Both the position numbers and the translations under genes were made by a program. From NCBI RefSeq assembly GCF_963678635.1, contig NC_087062.1, forward strand, positions 69,102,223 to 69,162,222: DNA of 60,000 nucleotides. The letters run 5' to 3'. Shown here piece by piece: positions 27,909 to 41,045 of this stretch. Below the pieces are notes generated by a model that was given only the letters and a program-made list of their open reading frames with translations, ran no database searches and was not told the origin of the DNA. The stretch comes from Symsagittifera roscoffensis (taxonomy: Eukaryota; Xenacoelomorpha; Acoela; Convolutidae). Position 1 is the stretch's first letter. Every line of letters starts with the position of its first letter.

Positions 27909-30900
27909 AGAGCGACTCTTGTCCAGGTCATTCCTGACCTACTACCAGCTGTTACCCTGGTTTGCAGAGGCATTCTTAAAAATGCCATAATTGTTCTTGT
28001 AATAACTTGATCTCGTTGGAGGCTTCAATGACAAGTATTTCTTGGATTTCAGTCACAGCTCTTCCGGCGTTGATGCATTTCAAAGAATACGGGTTGAAAG
28101 AGGTATGTAATTTGTGGGTAACATAGTCCTGAGTTCGTCTTTCTTCCAACCATCAATGAATTTTGAAGCTACTGCCAAGTTAATGCTTCTGCTTGACTCG
28201 TCCGGTTGGCTACGATTCCTCAGCCTTCTGCATGTCGTCCCGGAACATTTCTACCGTCTCTTCTTCACGTTGTCTTCGTTTCTCTAAACGCACGATCGTT
28301 TCAACAGTCTTTCGAAAATTTGTTCAACAGTATCCCGTTGATATTGTTTTTTGCCGTCACGCATTTCAAGGCTGTCCCTTCGAAGTTGCTGGTGAGCGCG
28401 CTGTTTTCCTGTTTTTCGGTTAAGTCTTACTCTTCGAATTGCAGCTTCAAGATTTCTATCCAGGTATCTACAAAACCGTTGGATTCATCCTTTCAACACG
28501 TTGGTTATTCGAACACCCATGAACACACTCATTTGTCCTGGACACTCTTCTGAGAAATTTCTACAGGGATCTGAGAGAATATTCCGTTTGATTGTGAGTT
28601 TCAGTCATTTGAGGCTCTAGAATATCCCTTCAGCCAGGATCGCTAGGTTGAGCTATTCCCTGGTTCGAGTGATTCCACCCTGTGGAATCACTTCTCCCAT
28701 CGGTGTGGGAGTCCCCAGTGGGTCGATTGTTCGAGGATGGCATGCCGCCAGTAGATCCCCTCTGTGGATATTTGTGGGATTCCTCGGCTTGTGTTTCCAA
28801 TGTGGCGTTATTCGATGGATCCATTTGTTCTTCCTCTACTTGAGGGTTAATTGAAGTTCACTCTTGGCTCTTTGCTTGCATCTCTCGAGTAAGCTCATCT
28901 TTTTCTTGATAATTTCCTTGTTCCCAGGAGACCATCTAACCTATTCATTATGCTACCTTATGTGCTGAGTGCATCTTTCCATCATTGTATCTATCCTCGT
29001 ATCGAAAATCCCAAGAGTCTGCTCCATATCATTTCTCAACCGTAGCTCACATTGATCGCCTCGCGTGTCAATCATCCGTCCTCTTTTTAATCGCTTCTAA
29101 TTTGGACTGACTTCTTAATTGTTGCGACGTATCTCCTCTCGCAAGCCTTCTCTGTCGATGTGAGCCGTTCTGTTTAGCTCAATCATTCTGTTGGAAAAAA
29201 GCTCGTGCTGCTCACCCATCTGCTCCATTATTCTAATCAGCGCTTTTTCTATTGAAACCCCGTCATCGCCCAATAAGGTCACCCGTCATCGACCAATAGA
29301 GTCACTTAATTTGTGTCAGGAAGTTTGGTGCTAGTTGAAGCCAGCTTCGCTTCTCTCTGTCTTAAAGGTCTTTCGTACACCGCATCCAATTCTCTCAGTG
29401 TAGTCCCTGGCTTGGTGACTTTGACATCTGCCGCTTCAGTGTGTGTGCCAGAAGTGATTGTTCTTATGAAGTCACCTGCTTCCCGTTCGAAGCCGTATTA
29501 ATTGCTCTGACAGTACCAAGCTGGTCGGAAGAGTCACCCTCCACACTGACAGGCATCTCGTCTTCGTGAACTGCATTTCAAACAAGAGCGTCTCTTGTCC
29601 AGGTCATTCCTGACCTACTACCAGCTGTTACCCTGGTTTGCAGAGGCATTCTTAAAAATGCCATAATTGTTCTTGTAATAACTTGATCTCGTTGGAGGCT
29701 TCAATGACAAGTATTTCTTGGATTTCAGTCACAGCTCTTCCGGCGTTGATGCATTTCAAAGAATACGGGTTGAAAGAGGTATGTAATTTGTGGGTAACAT
29801 AGTCCTGAGTTCGTCTTTCTTCCAACCATCAATGAATTTTGAAGCTACTGCCAAGTTAATGCTTCTGCTTGACTCGTCCGGTTGGCTACGATTCCTCAGC
29901 CTTCTGCATGTCGTCCCGGAACATTTCTACCGTCTCTTCTTCACGTTGTCTTCGTTTCTCTAAACGCACGATCGTTTCAACAGTATTTCAAAAATTTGTT
30001 CAACAGTATCCCGTTGATATTGTTTTTTGCCGTCACGCATTTCAAGGCTGTCCCTTCGAAGTTGCTGGTGAGCGCACTGTTTTCCTGTTTTTCGGTTAAG
30101 TCTTACTCTTCGAATTGCAGCTTCAAGATTTCTATCCAGGTATCTACAAAACCGTTGGATTCATCCTTTCAACACGTTGGTTATTCGAACACCCATGAAC
30201 ACACTCATTTGTCCTGGACACTCTTCTGAGAAATTTCTACAGGGATCTGAGAGAATATTCCGTTTGATTGTGAGTTTCAGTCATTTGAGGCTCTAGAATA
30301 TCCCTTCAGCCAGGATCGCTAGGTTGAGCTATTCCCTGGTTCGAGTGATTCCACCCTGTGGAATCACTTCTCCCATCGGTGTGGGAGTCCCCAGTGGGTC
30401 GATTGTTCGAGGATGGCATGCCGCCAGTAGATCCCCTCTGTGGATATTTGTGGGATTCCTCGGCTTGTGTTTCCAATGTGGCGTTATTCGATGGATCCAT
30501 TTGTTCTTCCTCTACTTGAGGGTTAATTGAAGTTCACTCTTGGCTCTTTGCTTGCATCTCTCGAGTAAGCTCATCATTTTCTTGATAATTTCCTTGTTCC
30601 CAGGAGACCATCTAACCTATTCATTATGCTACCTTATGTGCTGAGTGCATCTTTCCATCATTGTATCTATCCTCGTATCGAAAATCCCAAGAGTCTGCTC
30701 CATATCATTTCTCAACCGTAGCTCACATTGATCGCCTCGCGTGTCAATCATCCGTCCTCTTTTTAATCGCTTCTAATTTGGACTGACTTCTTAATTGTTG
30801 CGACGTATCTCCTCTCGCAAGCCTTCTCTGTCGATGTGAGCCGTTCTGTTTAGCTCAATCATTCTGTTGGAAAAAAGCTCGTGCTGCTCACCCATCTGCT

Positions 30901-32920
30901 CCATTATTCTAATCAGCGCTTTTTCTATTGAAACCCCGTCATCGCCCAATAAGGTCACCCGTCATCGACCAATAGAGCCACTTAATTTGTGTCAGGAAGT
31001 TTGGTGCTAGTTGAAGCCAGCTTCGCTTCTCTCTGTCTTAAAGGTCTTTCGTACACCGCATCCAATTCTCTCAGTGTAGTCCCTGGCTTGGTGACTTTGA
31101 CATCTGCCGCTTCAGTGTGTGTGCCAGAAGTGATTGTTCTTATGAAGTCACCTGCTTCCCGTTCGAAGCCGTATTAATTGCTCTGACAGTACCAAGCTGG
31201 TCGGAAGAGTCACCCTCCACACTGACAGGCATCTCGTCTTCGTGAACTGCATTTCAAACAAGAGCGTCTCTTGTCCAGGTCATTCCTGACCTACTACCAG
31301 CTGTTACCCTGGTTTGCAGAGGCATTCTTAAAAATGCCATAATTGTTCTTGTAATAACTTGATCTCGTTGGAGGCTTCAATGACAAGTATTTCTTGGATT
31401 TCAGTCACAGCTCTTCCGGCGTTGATGCATTTCAAAGAATACGGGTTGAAAGAGGTATGTAATTTGTGGGTAACATAGTCCTGAGTTCGTCTTTCTTCCA
31501 ACCATCAATGAATTTTGAAGCTACTGCCAAGTTAATGCTTCTGCTTGACTCGTCCGGTTGGCTACGATTCCTCAGCCTTCTGCATGTCGTCCCGGAACAT
31601 TTCTACCGTCTCTTCTTCACGTTGTCTTCGTTTCTCTAAACGCACGATCGTTTCAACAGTATTTCGAAAATTTGTTCAACAGTATCCCGTTGATATTGTT
31701 TTTTGCCGTCACGCATTTCAAGGCTGTCCCTTCGAAGTTGCTGGTGAGCGCACTGTTTTCCTGTTTTTCGGTTAAGTCTTACTCTTTGAATTGCAGCTTC
31801 AAGATTTCTATCCAGGTATCTACAAAACCGTTGGATTCATCCTTTCAACACGTTGGTTATTCGAACACCCATGAACACACTCATTTGTCCTGGACACTCT
31901 TCTGAGAAATTTCTACAGGGATCTGAGAGAATATTCCGTTTGATTGTGAGTTTCAGTCATTTGAGGCTCTAGAATATCCCTTCAGCCAGGATCGCTAGGT
32001 TGAGCTATTCCCTGGTTCGAGTGATTCCACCCTGTGGAATCACTTCTCCCATCGGTGTGGGAGTCCCCAGTGGGTCGATTGTTCGAGGATGGCATGCCGC
32101 CAGTAGATCCCCTCTGTGGATATTTGTGGGATTCCTCGGCTTGTGTTTCCAATGTGGCGTTATTCGATGGATCCATTTGTTCTTCCTCTACTTGAGGGTT
32201 AATTGAAGTTCACTCTTGGCTCTTTGCTTGCATCTCTCGAGTAAGCTCATCATTTTCTTGATAATTTCCTTGTTCCCAGGAGACCATCTAACCTATTCAT
32301 TATGCTACCTTATGTGCTGAGTGCATCTTTCCATCATTGTATCTATCCTCGTATCGAAAGTCCCAAAAGTCTGCTCCATATCATTTCTCAACCGTAGCTC
32401 ACATTGATCGCCTCGCGTGTCAATCATCCGTCCTCTTTTTAATCGCTTCTAATTTGGACTGACTTCTTAATTGTTGCGACGTATCTCCTCTCGCAAGCCT
32501 TCTCTGTCGATGTGAGCCGTTCTGTTTAGCTCAATCATTCTGTTGGAAAAAAGCTCGTGCTGCTCACCCATCTGCTCCATTATTCTAATCAGCGCTTTTT
32601 CTATTGAAACCCCGTCATCGCCCAATAAGGTCACCCGTCATCGACCAATAGAGTCACTTAATTTGTGTCAGGAAGTTTGGTGCTAGTTGAAGCCAGCTTC
32701 GCTTCTCTCTGTCTTAAAGGTGTTTCGTACACCGCATCCAATTCTCTCAGTGTAGTCCCTGGCTTGGTGACTTTGACATCTGCCGCTTCAGTGTGTGTGC
32801 CAGAAGTGATTGTTCTTATGAAGTCACCTGCTTCCCGTTCGAAGCCGTATTAATTGCTCTGACAGTACCAAGCTGGTCGGAAGAGTCACCCTCCACACTG
32901 ACAGGCATCTCGTCTTCGTG
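27893..32920 (-). pseudogene. Gag body repeated three times in tandem (1,676-bp units), copy A
   Basis: Units start at AACTGCA 27,893, 29,569 and 31,245 and end at 32,920; spacing is exactly 1,676 bp. Minus-strand frames show gag-like pieces, for example EETVEMFRDDMQKAEES, AVASKFIDGWKKDELRTMLP, AGRAVTEIQEILVIEAS, and a proline/glycine-rich 64-aa frame starting MDPSNNATLETQAEES (28,630-28,824 and repeats). In-frame stops and frame changes interrupt every unit, so none encodes a whole Gag. The units are almost identical. The unit edge falls inside the zinc-knuckle codons, so only the unit next to the protease keeps the knuckle. Confidence 0.85.
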
Positions 32921-33424
32921 AATTGAACTGTTGAAACTCAATTGGTAACCAAAATCATCACCTTCTTCGTCATCATCACCCTCATCGTGATTTTCAGTCT
33001 CGTCACCACTTCGTGCCCCCATGGTATTTACTCGTTCTCGGAAGGTCAATCGAAAGGTCCCACAGCTCCGACATTTCTTCTCGATCAAGAGTCCCGGTCG
33101 AAGTAGCAAAATTCTGTTCCTGTTTTGCTTGAGTAGATTCATTCCTAGTCGTCTCATCTCATTCACCTCGATTCCACGTTTCGCCGAATCCCTGTGGTGA
33201 GCAAAAATGTAATGCATCTTTACTTCCAAAGTCGTCATTTGTCTTCCGAGGCCTTTCGACTCCCTTTTTCGACCATTTAACTTGAAACTTCCTTCCCCTG
33301 CTTGTTCCGAGCCTCCTTGGTTTTTTCCCACGAAAGGGTGCTTCAATGTTTTCCTTTCTTCCTTTGTTATAAACTTCATAGAGCTATCACATAACTTAGT
33401 TATCCTAGGTTTGTCTAGACTCAT
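32816..33424 (-). pseudogene. N-terminal part of the gypsy-type Gag, copy A
   Basis: An open minus-strand frame of 202 codons begins ATG (MSLDKPRITKLCDSSMKF) and runs into the third gag unit. It is basic in the first 100 residues, has KKCRSCGTF in the middle, then a very acidic run (DETENHDEGDDDEEGDD) and a TGA. It lies immediately upstream of the gag body on the same strand, which makes it the best candidate for the Gag N-terminus. Copy B carries the same region with a frame change near 46,865. Confidence 0.55.
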
Positions 33425-34010
33425 CTTAACCTAATACTAGTTGTTCCTCACTAACTTGATTCGATTGCTATAGTACTTGTTGTCTAACAACAAGATAAAA
33501 TAACACAACACAAAAATTTTCTTTCAAGTTTAAAGTAACAAGTGGCTACGAATCTGAATAGGTTGTGACGACAAAACGTATCTTTAGTTTAGGCACAGCA
33601 ATGAGACAAAGGTTATCAGATAAAAAGCTAGCACAATCAGATGGTAGCAAAATATCTAATGGATAGTGAGCCTCTTATCCAATAATGAAAAAATTTTTAA
33701 AATTCTTCAATTTGAAAACGAAAGAAAAAAAAGAAAAAGGTACGTGGGTTGCAATTTGTCTGTCGCAAAATAATATCGAACTGATTTCTAAAGAAACAAT
33801 TTCTCTGTTTAGTGCCGCACTAAAGAGGGAAAACCTGAAAGCAGTTATCTTTCTCTCAAGTGGGCGAACATTTCACCCAACGAGTTTTGTGTTACCTATC
33901 TGCCTTTCGATTGCCCGAGCTAGACCTACACAAATTAAGGCAACCACTCCTCCAACAAAATCATTTTCGGTCGGATTAGATTCGAAGTAATATGATATCG
34001 TGTTTCTGTT
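33425..34010 (-). other. Presumed 5' leader of the minus-strand gypsy element, copy A
   Basis: No gene supported. It lies upstream of the Gag start; I could not identify a primer-binding site or an LTR end. A plus-strand frame at 33,685-33,990 has no known domain. Confidence 0.35.
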
Positions 34011-34285
34011 ATCGACTTGGCCTAGAGTCGGAAAACTCCGGGTTTGGATTTCTATTAGTCTTAAATTCTTGGCTTTTTGTTTTTATTTAGAGGCAAGTCA
34101 CCAGTGCAGTAACTGGCTTCTTTGTCTAATCGTCCTAATAATTCTATATGTTAAGCGCATATAAATTAGATCATTAAGACAATTAGAAAAAGGCAAAGAG
34201 TCTGGTGACTTGACTCTAAGTAAAAACAAAAGACAAGAGAAAAAGACTAATACAAATTCAAACCAGGAGATTCTAGGCTGAATCG
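34011..34285. mobile_element. Foldback/MITE-like element, long-arm version
   Basis: Left arm CTCCGGGTTTGGATTTCTATTAGTC, then TTTTTGTTTTTATTTAGAGGCAAGTCACC. The right arm carries the reverse complement (GGTGACTTGACTCTAAG, AAAAACAAAAGACAAGAG, GACTAATACAAATTCAAACC). Arms are roughly 100 bp, so a long imperfect hairpin is possible. Confidence 0.7.
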
Positions 34286-34361
34286 ATAAGAAAAACATGA
34301 TTATAAACTACTTGGCATTGAATCCCAAACTGATAATTCTAGGCAAAGGTTTTCTTGCAGT

Positions 34362-35206
34362 CAAGGACCCCTTCGGATCGGCGAAAATGATCCTTCCAGG
34401 TTGGTGCACTGCCGTGAAGACGGAAACTTGACCCTTCCGGATTAGCAAAAAAAAATCCTTCCGAATTGCCAAAGTTAGGCCCTTCCGAATTCACAAAAAC
34501 GGGACATTTCCGGATTGGCAAAAATAGGATCCTTCCGGACTGGCGAAAGTTGGGCCCTTCCAGGTTGGCAGTTAAAAGACCCTTCCGGATTAACATACTA
34601 GAATACTTCCGAATTTGTAAAATTAGGATCCTTTGCTATTGGCATAAGCGGGACCCTTCCAGATTGGCAAAATTAGGACGCTTCCGGATTTGCAGAAAGG
34701 GGACTCTTCAGGATTGGCAAATATAGGACCCTTCTGAAATGGCGAAAACGGGACCTTTTCCAATTGGCAAAAAAGGGACCCTTCCGGATCGTCAAAAATT
34801 GGATCCTTCCAGATTGGCAGTTAAAGTACCTTTCCGAATTGACATAATAGAATACTTCCGAATTTGCAAAATTAGGATCTTTCGGTATTGGCATAAACGT
34901 TAACCTTCCGGAATGGCAAAAATAGTACGCTTCCGGATATGCAAAGATAGGAAACTTAAGGATTGGCAAATATAGGACCCTTCTGAATTGGCGAAAACGG
35001 GATTTTTCGGGATTGGTAAAAATAGAGGCCTACCAGACGGGTAAAAACGGGACCTTTCTGAGTTGGCAAAAACTGGATGCCTCTGGATTGGCAAATTATG
35101 ATCCTTCTGGATTGGAAAGTCTTTGACCCTTCCGGATTGAAGGAATTAGGACTCTTTCGGTATGGGAAAATCAATAACCTTCCAGATTATGATCCTTCCG
35201 GGTACA
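34362..35206. repeat. 25-bp minisatellite array 2
   Basis: Same CTTCCGGATTGGC unit family as array 1, with different variants. Confidence 0.95.
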
Positions 35207-36389
35207 GTCTTAGAGTTCAAATAAGCCCATACAAACTAAGACGGAGTTCGTATGCAATTTAAACCCCTCCGTATTGAAGCTGAGCTGCTTATTCTACCAT
35301 TTTCTTTAATTGGGAGGGGTCTATCAACAAGCCTTCTTTTGACTTGTTTGCTGTTATCAATGTTCACTAACCCTTCCCTATCGTCGAGAACAATGTAAAA
35401 AAGCTTTATTGAACTGTTACTGCCATTTGGTTGGGGTATGAGGGGTTTCCAAATTATGAAACGAGAATGGTTTACCTTCAAACACGACGGTCTTGCTAAA
35501 AACAGTGTGAAGGATTTTCTATAGTTATTTTTTCGGAAAAGGATTAGCTTATTTTGCGCATATTGTTTTTTGATTTTACGGTACTTAAAAAAACTGGACC
35601 GGTCCAGTTGTTCTCAAGTTATAAAGCGAAATGTCTTGCGTCTAACTCAAAGTTTTTTCAAAGGTTAAGGTTCCGCCTCACTTTTTCTGTAATTGTTTTC
35701 TAATTGACCAGAAAAATTTTGATCCAAAAAAGCCTATACTCTTCTGATTAAAAGCGAAAATAACAATCAAAATTTTTTCAGCCGAACAGATTGGCCAAAA
35801 CAATGCTAAATGGAACCCTCCGGATTGATGAATCAACTAAATCAAACTCGTTAAGTCCGAATTCACTCGGACAATGAAGAACCTTTTTTTATCGCAGTAA
35901 ATCAAAACTTTCCTTTTTGTGGCGTTTCGTGAGTATAAAAATTGCAAAAACTTGGATCTCAATATTTAAACTGTCCTAAAAAGTGACCGAGTTAAATTTA
36001 ACCGGGTCCTATAGTTTTGTCAGTTCAATTAAGATGTCAATCACCAATTTAGCGTTTTTTGTCCAAAAAACATGGACGTCTCAAAAAACGAGTTTGGCGG
36101 GGGATCACAAGGTCAATATTTTGACCCTAAAAGCCGGTCAGTACGGTATATTTGATTGAAAAACGGAATTGGATTTTTAATGCGGTTAGTATTAGAAGTA
36201 GTACAAATAGTATAATACCCCTTCCCGTCCGCTCAATATCCGAATTAAAACATCTCTGGAGGGTCACTGTAGTTCAATCACTGTCGAGCCACCCAAAGTT
36301 TAATATCGAAGCTTCTGTGCCAAAAAAAGAGACAAAAGGTTTTAAGGATACCACAGAGTAGAAAGTGGTTTTCCTTGGGATGGTTTCTG
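35207..36389. repeat. Spacer with palindrome and tail segments
   Basis: No gene. Contains ACTGGACCGGTCCAGT at 35,593-35,608, GGTCAATATTTTGACC near 36,112-36,127 (6-bp arms, 4-nt loop), and a GTCACTGTAGTTCAATCACTGTCGAG segment related to the one near 15,220. Ends at the segmental-duplication junction. Confidence 0.75.
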
Positions 36390-39130
36390 CTGATTTTATA
36401 TATTTTTTCACTGTTCTTGGTTATTTTTTATAATTTTGGTTTTTTCTTAGGCACCATACTACTTTTTGTTTGGTTTCTAGTATACCTGATAGTGTTTTTG
36501 ATCATATACCGCTCAACGATACGTGAATTTTTTGTCTTAAATAGGTTAAAAAACTAAATCCGGGAATCCGGAAGGCTTCCGCGTTCCGTACCACCCTTTC
36601 GTTCCACTTTGTAGACAAAATCATCATATCATCGGAGATGGATCGACACTTGTCCTCAACTCCTAGCTTCTCATAATCTGAAAACGAATTTAGATGTTAT
36701 TAATTCAGTTCAGCGCATCACCAGGAAGCTAAAAGTTTGTTAAAATAATGTTTGAGTTCTCTCGCGGAACCCTTCCGGATTCTGGAATCCGGAGAAAAAA
36801 ACGTCCTTATTTCTTTCCGGAAGGCTGGACACGTCGTCCCAATACCCTTTCTGGTTCTCGTGAATAGCTTTGTAACGATTGTAACTGCACAATTGTTACA
36901 ACTCGCAATGGTTTTCCAACAATAACTTCAACTGCTAATTTGTATCGTTCAACTCGTCTGCTTCAACGAATATAGTTGTTCTCTCTGAAAAACTTGTTGT
37001 CGTTGTGTTTTGCAGTTTCAGTTGGTGCGAAATCTCAAGGTCGTGGCGTGTCTTTATTTCGAAACAAATTTTTAAAAATTAACTTGAAACTCCAAATTAA
37101 ACGAACGATAAAGACCTGTTATTGATTAAAACCATCAATCTTCTCGGTCAGATGCATCAATAAAAAATTTCGAATTTGAACTTGCATTTTGACACATTCT
37201 GGTCCGAAATTCACAAACGGAACGAATCATACTCGGACAGAAAATTTTATAAGATTCTGGTAAAAAAGCGAATAGCAATTTTTTCTAGAATATTCTGTCA
37301 GCTTTCCCGCAATTATATCTCCAATCTTGTGATGATGTTAACTTCTGATTTTCAGTTGTCGGGAGAAACTGGAGCAAGACATGGTCAATTTGAATTTTTG
37401 GAAAATTACTTTTGACCCCAAAATCAAGGTGAAACTTCCATATCAACTTACAAATATGAATAAATGTACAAAAATTCCTAATCAATAGAACGCAATACCA
37501 GCATCGCATCAAAATTAGCCAGGTGATGACAATGCAGAAAATAACCGAGCAGAAACTCGTTAAGATCACTTTTTTTAATTAAACTTATTTAAAAAAAAAA
37601 CTTAAGTCCACCTTCCCCTCATAACACACGCAGGCACACAAAATTTTTTTTGCGCATCCCATATAAAACAAGATTATACCCAGGAAGCCGAAATAGAAAT
37701 GAAAAATTATGACACGTCAACAAGCTGAAATTTTGACAAGTCGAGAGGTAAAAACGCAACCAAGTTAAAAAGTGCGAAGGGGAGCGTAAAAATTGTGCTT
37801 CAGCCAAATAAGAGAAATAGGCTCTATAACCATGGCCTCAAGAGTCAGGGACATTACGTCTTGTGTTTTTGCACCTCATTCTGTTGGTGGCATTTCGGTT
37901 TGCTTAGCCCGTGAAACTTCAAGATTGTGTTACATCTTAGAAGCTGCTACCAAAATAGCCCCACTCTAGGAATAAGCGAATAAGCACGTCCCCATTGCTA
38001 GCTCTCTAAATACATAAAACACGCGAATGCCGTTAGAAACAGTTTGAAAAACAAATTCCAATAGTTTTTATTGGACAGTTGACTTTTGATTCACGTCAGA
38101 TGGATAAGCCTAAAAATCGCCTTATTTACTTCTGATAATGCGTTCTCCAGATGCCTCGAGCAGAGGCTCAATCTCCATCATCTTGGTATGGATCGAAACG
38201 GTATCGTCCACGGTTGTGCCGTTTTTAGTTACTGTACTGGCGTATTTTATTAATGCTAATAATATTATACTCCTCCCGGACCGTTTATTATCCGAAATAG
38301 GCGCTCAACTCGGAAATTCGCAACTCTGCGTAGAGTCACTACAGTGCAGTCACTGTCGAGACCCCACAGCTTAATATCTAACTTTCTGTACCAAAGGGAT
38401 ACAAAACTTGTTAACGATACCTAACAGTCGATTGTTGTTGTCCTTGAGACTCTTCCTGCTGCTCCTTGCACTCTGCTTGCCGGATCAGTCTTTCGCTCTA
38501 ACCCCGAGACCCTTCCGGATTGAGCGCAAATTACATAAACGTACTTGAAAACTCAAACAACTCTACAGTGCAGGCACCAGAAAAGGGCCACAAGTTCGAT
38601 CGCAACGATCCTGCTTGATATAAATGCCTATAACAACACTATATCTAACAGCAACACACATCTCTTCTGGGGGGATGATTTCTACTGATTTTATATATTT
38701 TTTCACTGTTCTTGGTTATTTTTTATGATTTTGGTTTTTTCTTAGGCACCATACTACTTTTTGTTTGGTTTCTAGTATACCTGATAGTGTTTTTGATCAT
38801 ATACCGCTCAACGATACGTGGATTTTTTTGTCTTAAATAGGTTAAAAAACTAAATCCGGGAATCCGGAAGGCTTCCGCGTTCCGTACCACCCTTCCGTTC
38901 CACTTTGTAGATAAAATCATTAAATAATCGGAGATAGATCGACACTTGTCCTCAACTCGTTTTTTCTCATAGTCTAAAATGAATCTGATGCTATTCGAAT
39001 TCAATTCACGATGTTCCGAGAAGCTAAAAATTATTTAAATTGCAGTTTAAGTTATTCTTCGAAAGCCCTCTTGCTTCCTGACTCCGCGTGAATAAACGTC
39101 TTCTTCACGTTCAGAAAATGTGTTAAGTTC

Positions 39131-39390
39131 TCCGATTTGACCTAGAATCTCTGGGTTTGGATTTGTACTAGTCTTTGTTTTTGTCTTGTTAGTTTTATTT
39201 AGCGGCAAGTCACCTGGGCAGTAACCAGTAACTGGCATCTCGTTTTTTTTATATGCCCTGATATTCTATTAGGTTAAGCGCATACATATTAGAACATTAA
39301 GACAAATGGCAAAAGACGAGGAGCCAAGTGAAAACGAGCGACAAGAAAAAAAGACTAATACCAATCAAAACAAGGAGAATCGATAGAAAA
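39131..39390. mobile_element. Foldback/MITE-like element (copy B of 23,713)
   Basis: Duplicate of the element at 23,713-23,972, with minor differences. Confidence 0.65.
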
Positions 39391-39471
39391 AACATGATTA
39401 TAAACTACTTGGGATTGAATCTTAAACTGATTTTTCTAAGCAGTGGATTCAGACTAATCCGTATCGGCAGT

Positions 39472-40242
39472 CAAGCACCCCTTCGGATCGGCAAAAATGA
39501 TCCTTCCGGATTGGTACCCTTCCGTGAAGACCAAACTCTGACCCTTTCGGATTAGCAAATTAGAATCCTTCCGAGTTGCCAAAGTTAGGACCCTTTCAGA
39601 TTGACAAAAACGGGACCTTTCCGGATTGGCAAAAAAGGGACCTTTCCGGATTGGCAAAAATTGGATGCTTCCAGATTGGCAGTTAAAGTACCCTTCCGAA
39701 TTAACATACTAGAAAACTTCCGAATTTGCAAAATTAGGATCCATTGAGATTGGCATAAACGGGATCCTTCCGGATTGGCAAAGTTAGGACCCTCCCGGAT
39801 TCACAAAAACAGGACCCTTCAGAATTGACAAAAATAGGACCCTTCCGTATTGGCGAAAGTTGGACCCTTCCAAATTGGCGGTAAAAGAACCCTTCCGGAT
39901 TAACATACTAGAAAACTTCCGAATTTGCAAAATTAGGATCCATTGAGATTGGCATAAACGGGACCCTTCCGGATTGGCAAAGTTAGGATTCTTCCGGATT
40001 TGCAAAATTAGGACTCTTCAGGATTGGCAAATATAGGACCCTTCTGAAATGGCAAAAACGGGAATTTTCAGGATTGGTGAAAACAGGACCCTTTCAGACT
40101 GGCAAAAACAAGACCCTTCCGGATAGGCAAAATATGATCCTTCTGGATTGAAAAAAATTGGACCCTTCCGGATTGGAAGAATTATGACTTTTCCGGTTTG
40201 GGAAAATTAATAACTTCCGGATTATGATCCTTCCGGATACAG
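39472..40242. repeat. 25-bp minisatellite array 3 (copy B of array 1)
   Basis: Matches array 1 unit by unit, so the array was duplicated with the 15.4-kb block rather than expanded separately. The stretch 40,243-41,045 after it duplicates 24,837-25,640, with the 16-bp palindrome at 40,623-40,638. Confidence 0.95.
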
Positions 40243-41045
40243 TCCTAGAGTTCAAATATGCAAGACAGGAAAGGTCGTATTGAATTTAGAGCCCTCCTAA
40301 TTGAAGCTGAGCTGCTTATTTTACAGTTTCCTTCAACTGGCAAGGGTGTATCAACGATACTTTTTTTGACTTGTTAGCTGTTTTCAATGTTCACTATCAT
40401 TTCCCCATCGTCGAGAACAATGTGAAAAAGCATTATTGAACCGTTACTACCGTTTGGTGGGGGTATGAGGGCTTTCCGAAAAAAAAATACAAAACTAGAA
40501 GGGTTTACCTTCAAACACGACGGTCTTGCTGAAAACAGTGTGAAGAGTTTTCTCTGGTTACTTTTTCAGAAAATTGATTAGCTCATTTTACGCTTTTTTT
40601 TGATCTTACGGTACTTAAAAAAACTGGACCGGTCCAGTGGTTTTCAAGTTATAAATCGAAACGTCTTCCGTCCAACTCAAAACTTTTTTTAAAGGTTAAG
40701 GGTCCGCCTACTTTTTTCTGTAATTGTTTCTTATTGACCAGAAAAGTTTTGATCCGAGCACAAAAGGCCTTTACTCTTCTGGTTCAAAGCAGTAAAAACA
40801 ATCAAAAACCTTTTAGCCGAAAAGATTTGCCAAAAAAATGCAAATTGGACCCATCCGGATTGTTGAATCCAGTAAATCAAACTCGTTAAGTCAGATTCCA
40901 CTGGGACCATGAAGGTCATTTTTTACCGCAGTAGTTCAAAATTTCTTATTTTGTGGCGTTTTGTATTTCTAAAAAATTGCAAACGCTTGGGTCTCATGAT
41001 TAAAGTTGTTCTAAAAACGACCAAACTAATTTTAATGCTGTGTGT

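Larger units (their letters stand above)
20975..36389. repeat. 15.4-kb segmental duplication, copy A
   Basis: Starts at CTGATTTTA (20,975-20,983); the same word starts copy B at 36,390 and ends it at 50,111-50,119. Offsets between copies stay near 15,400 across 21,760-30,000, then drop to 13,721 because copy A has one extra 1,676-bp gag unit. The near-perfect match implies recent duplication. Confidence 0.9.

Noticed and set aside
28206-28553. 115-aa plus-strand frame repeated at 28,206, 29,882, 31,558, 43,604 and 45,279
   Set aside because: Lies antisense to gag sequence; it recurs only because the gag unit is duplicated.
33685-33990. 101-aa plus-strand frame
   Set aside because: Opposite to the gag direction, no recognisable domain, and shortened in the duplicate by an upstream change.
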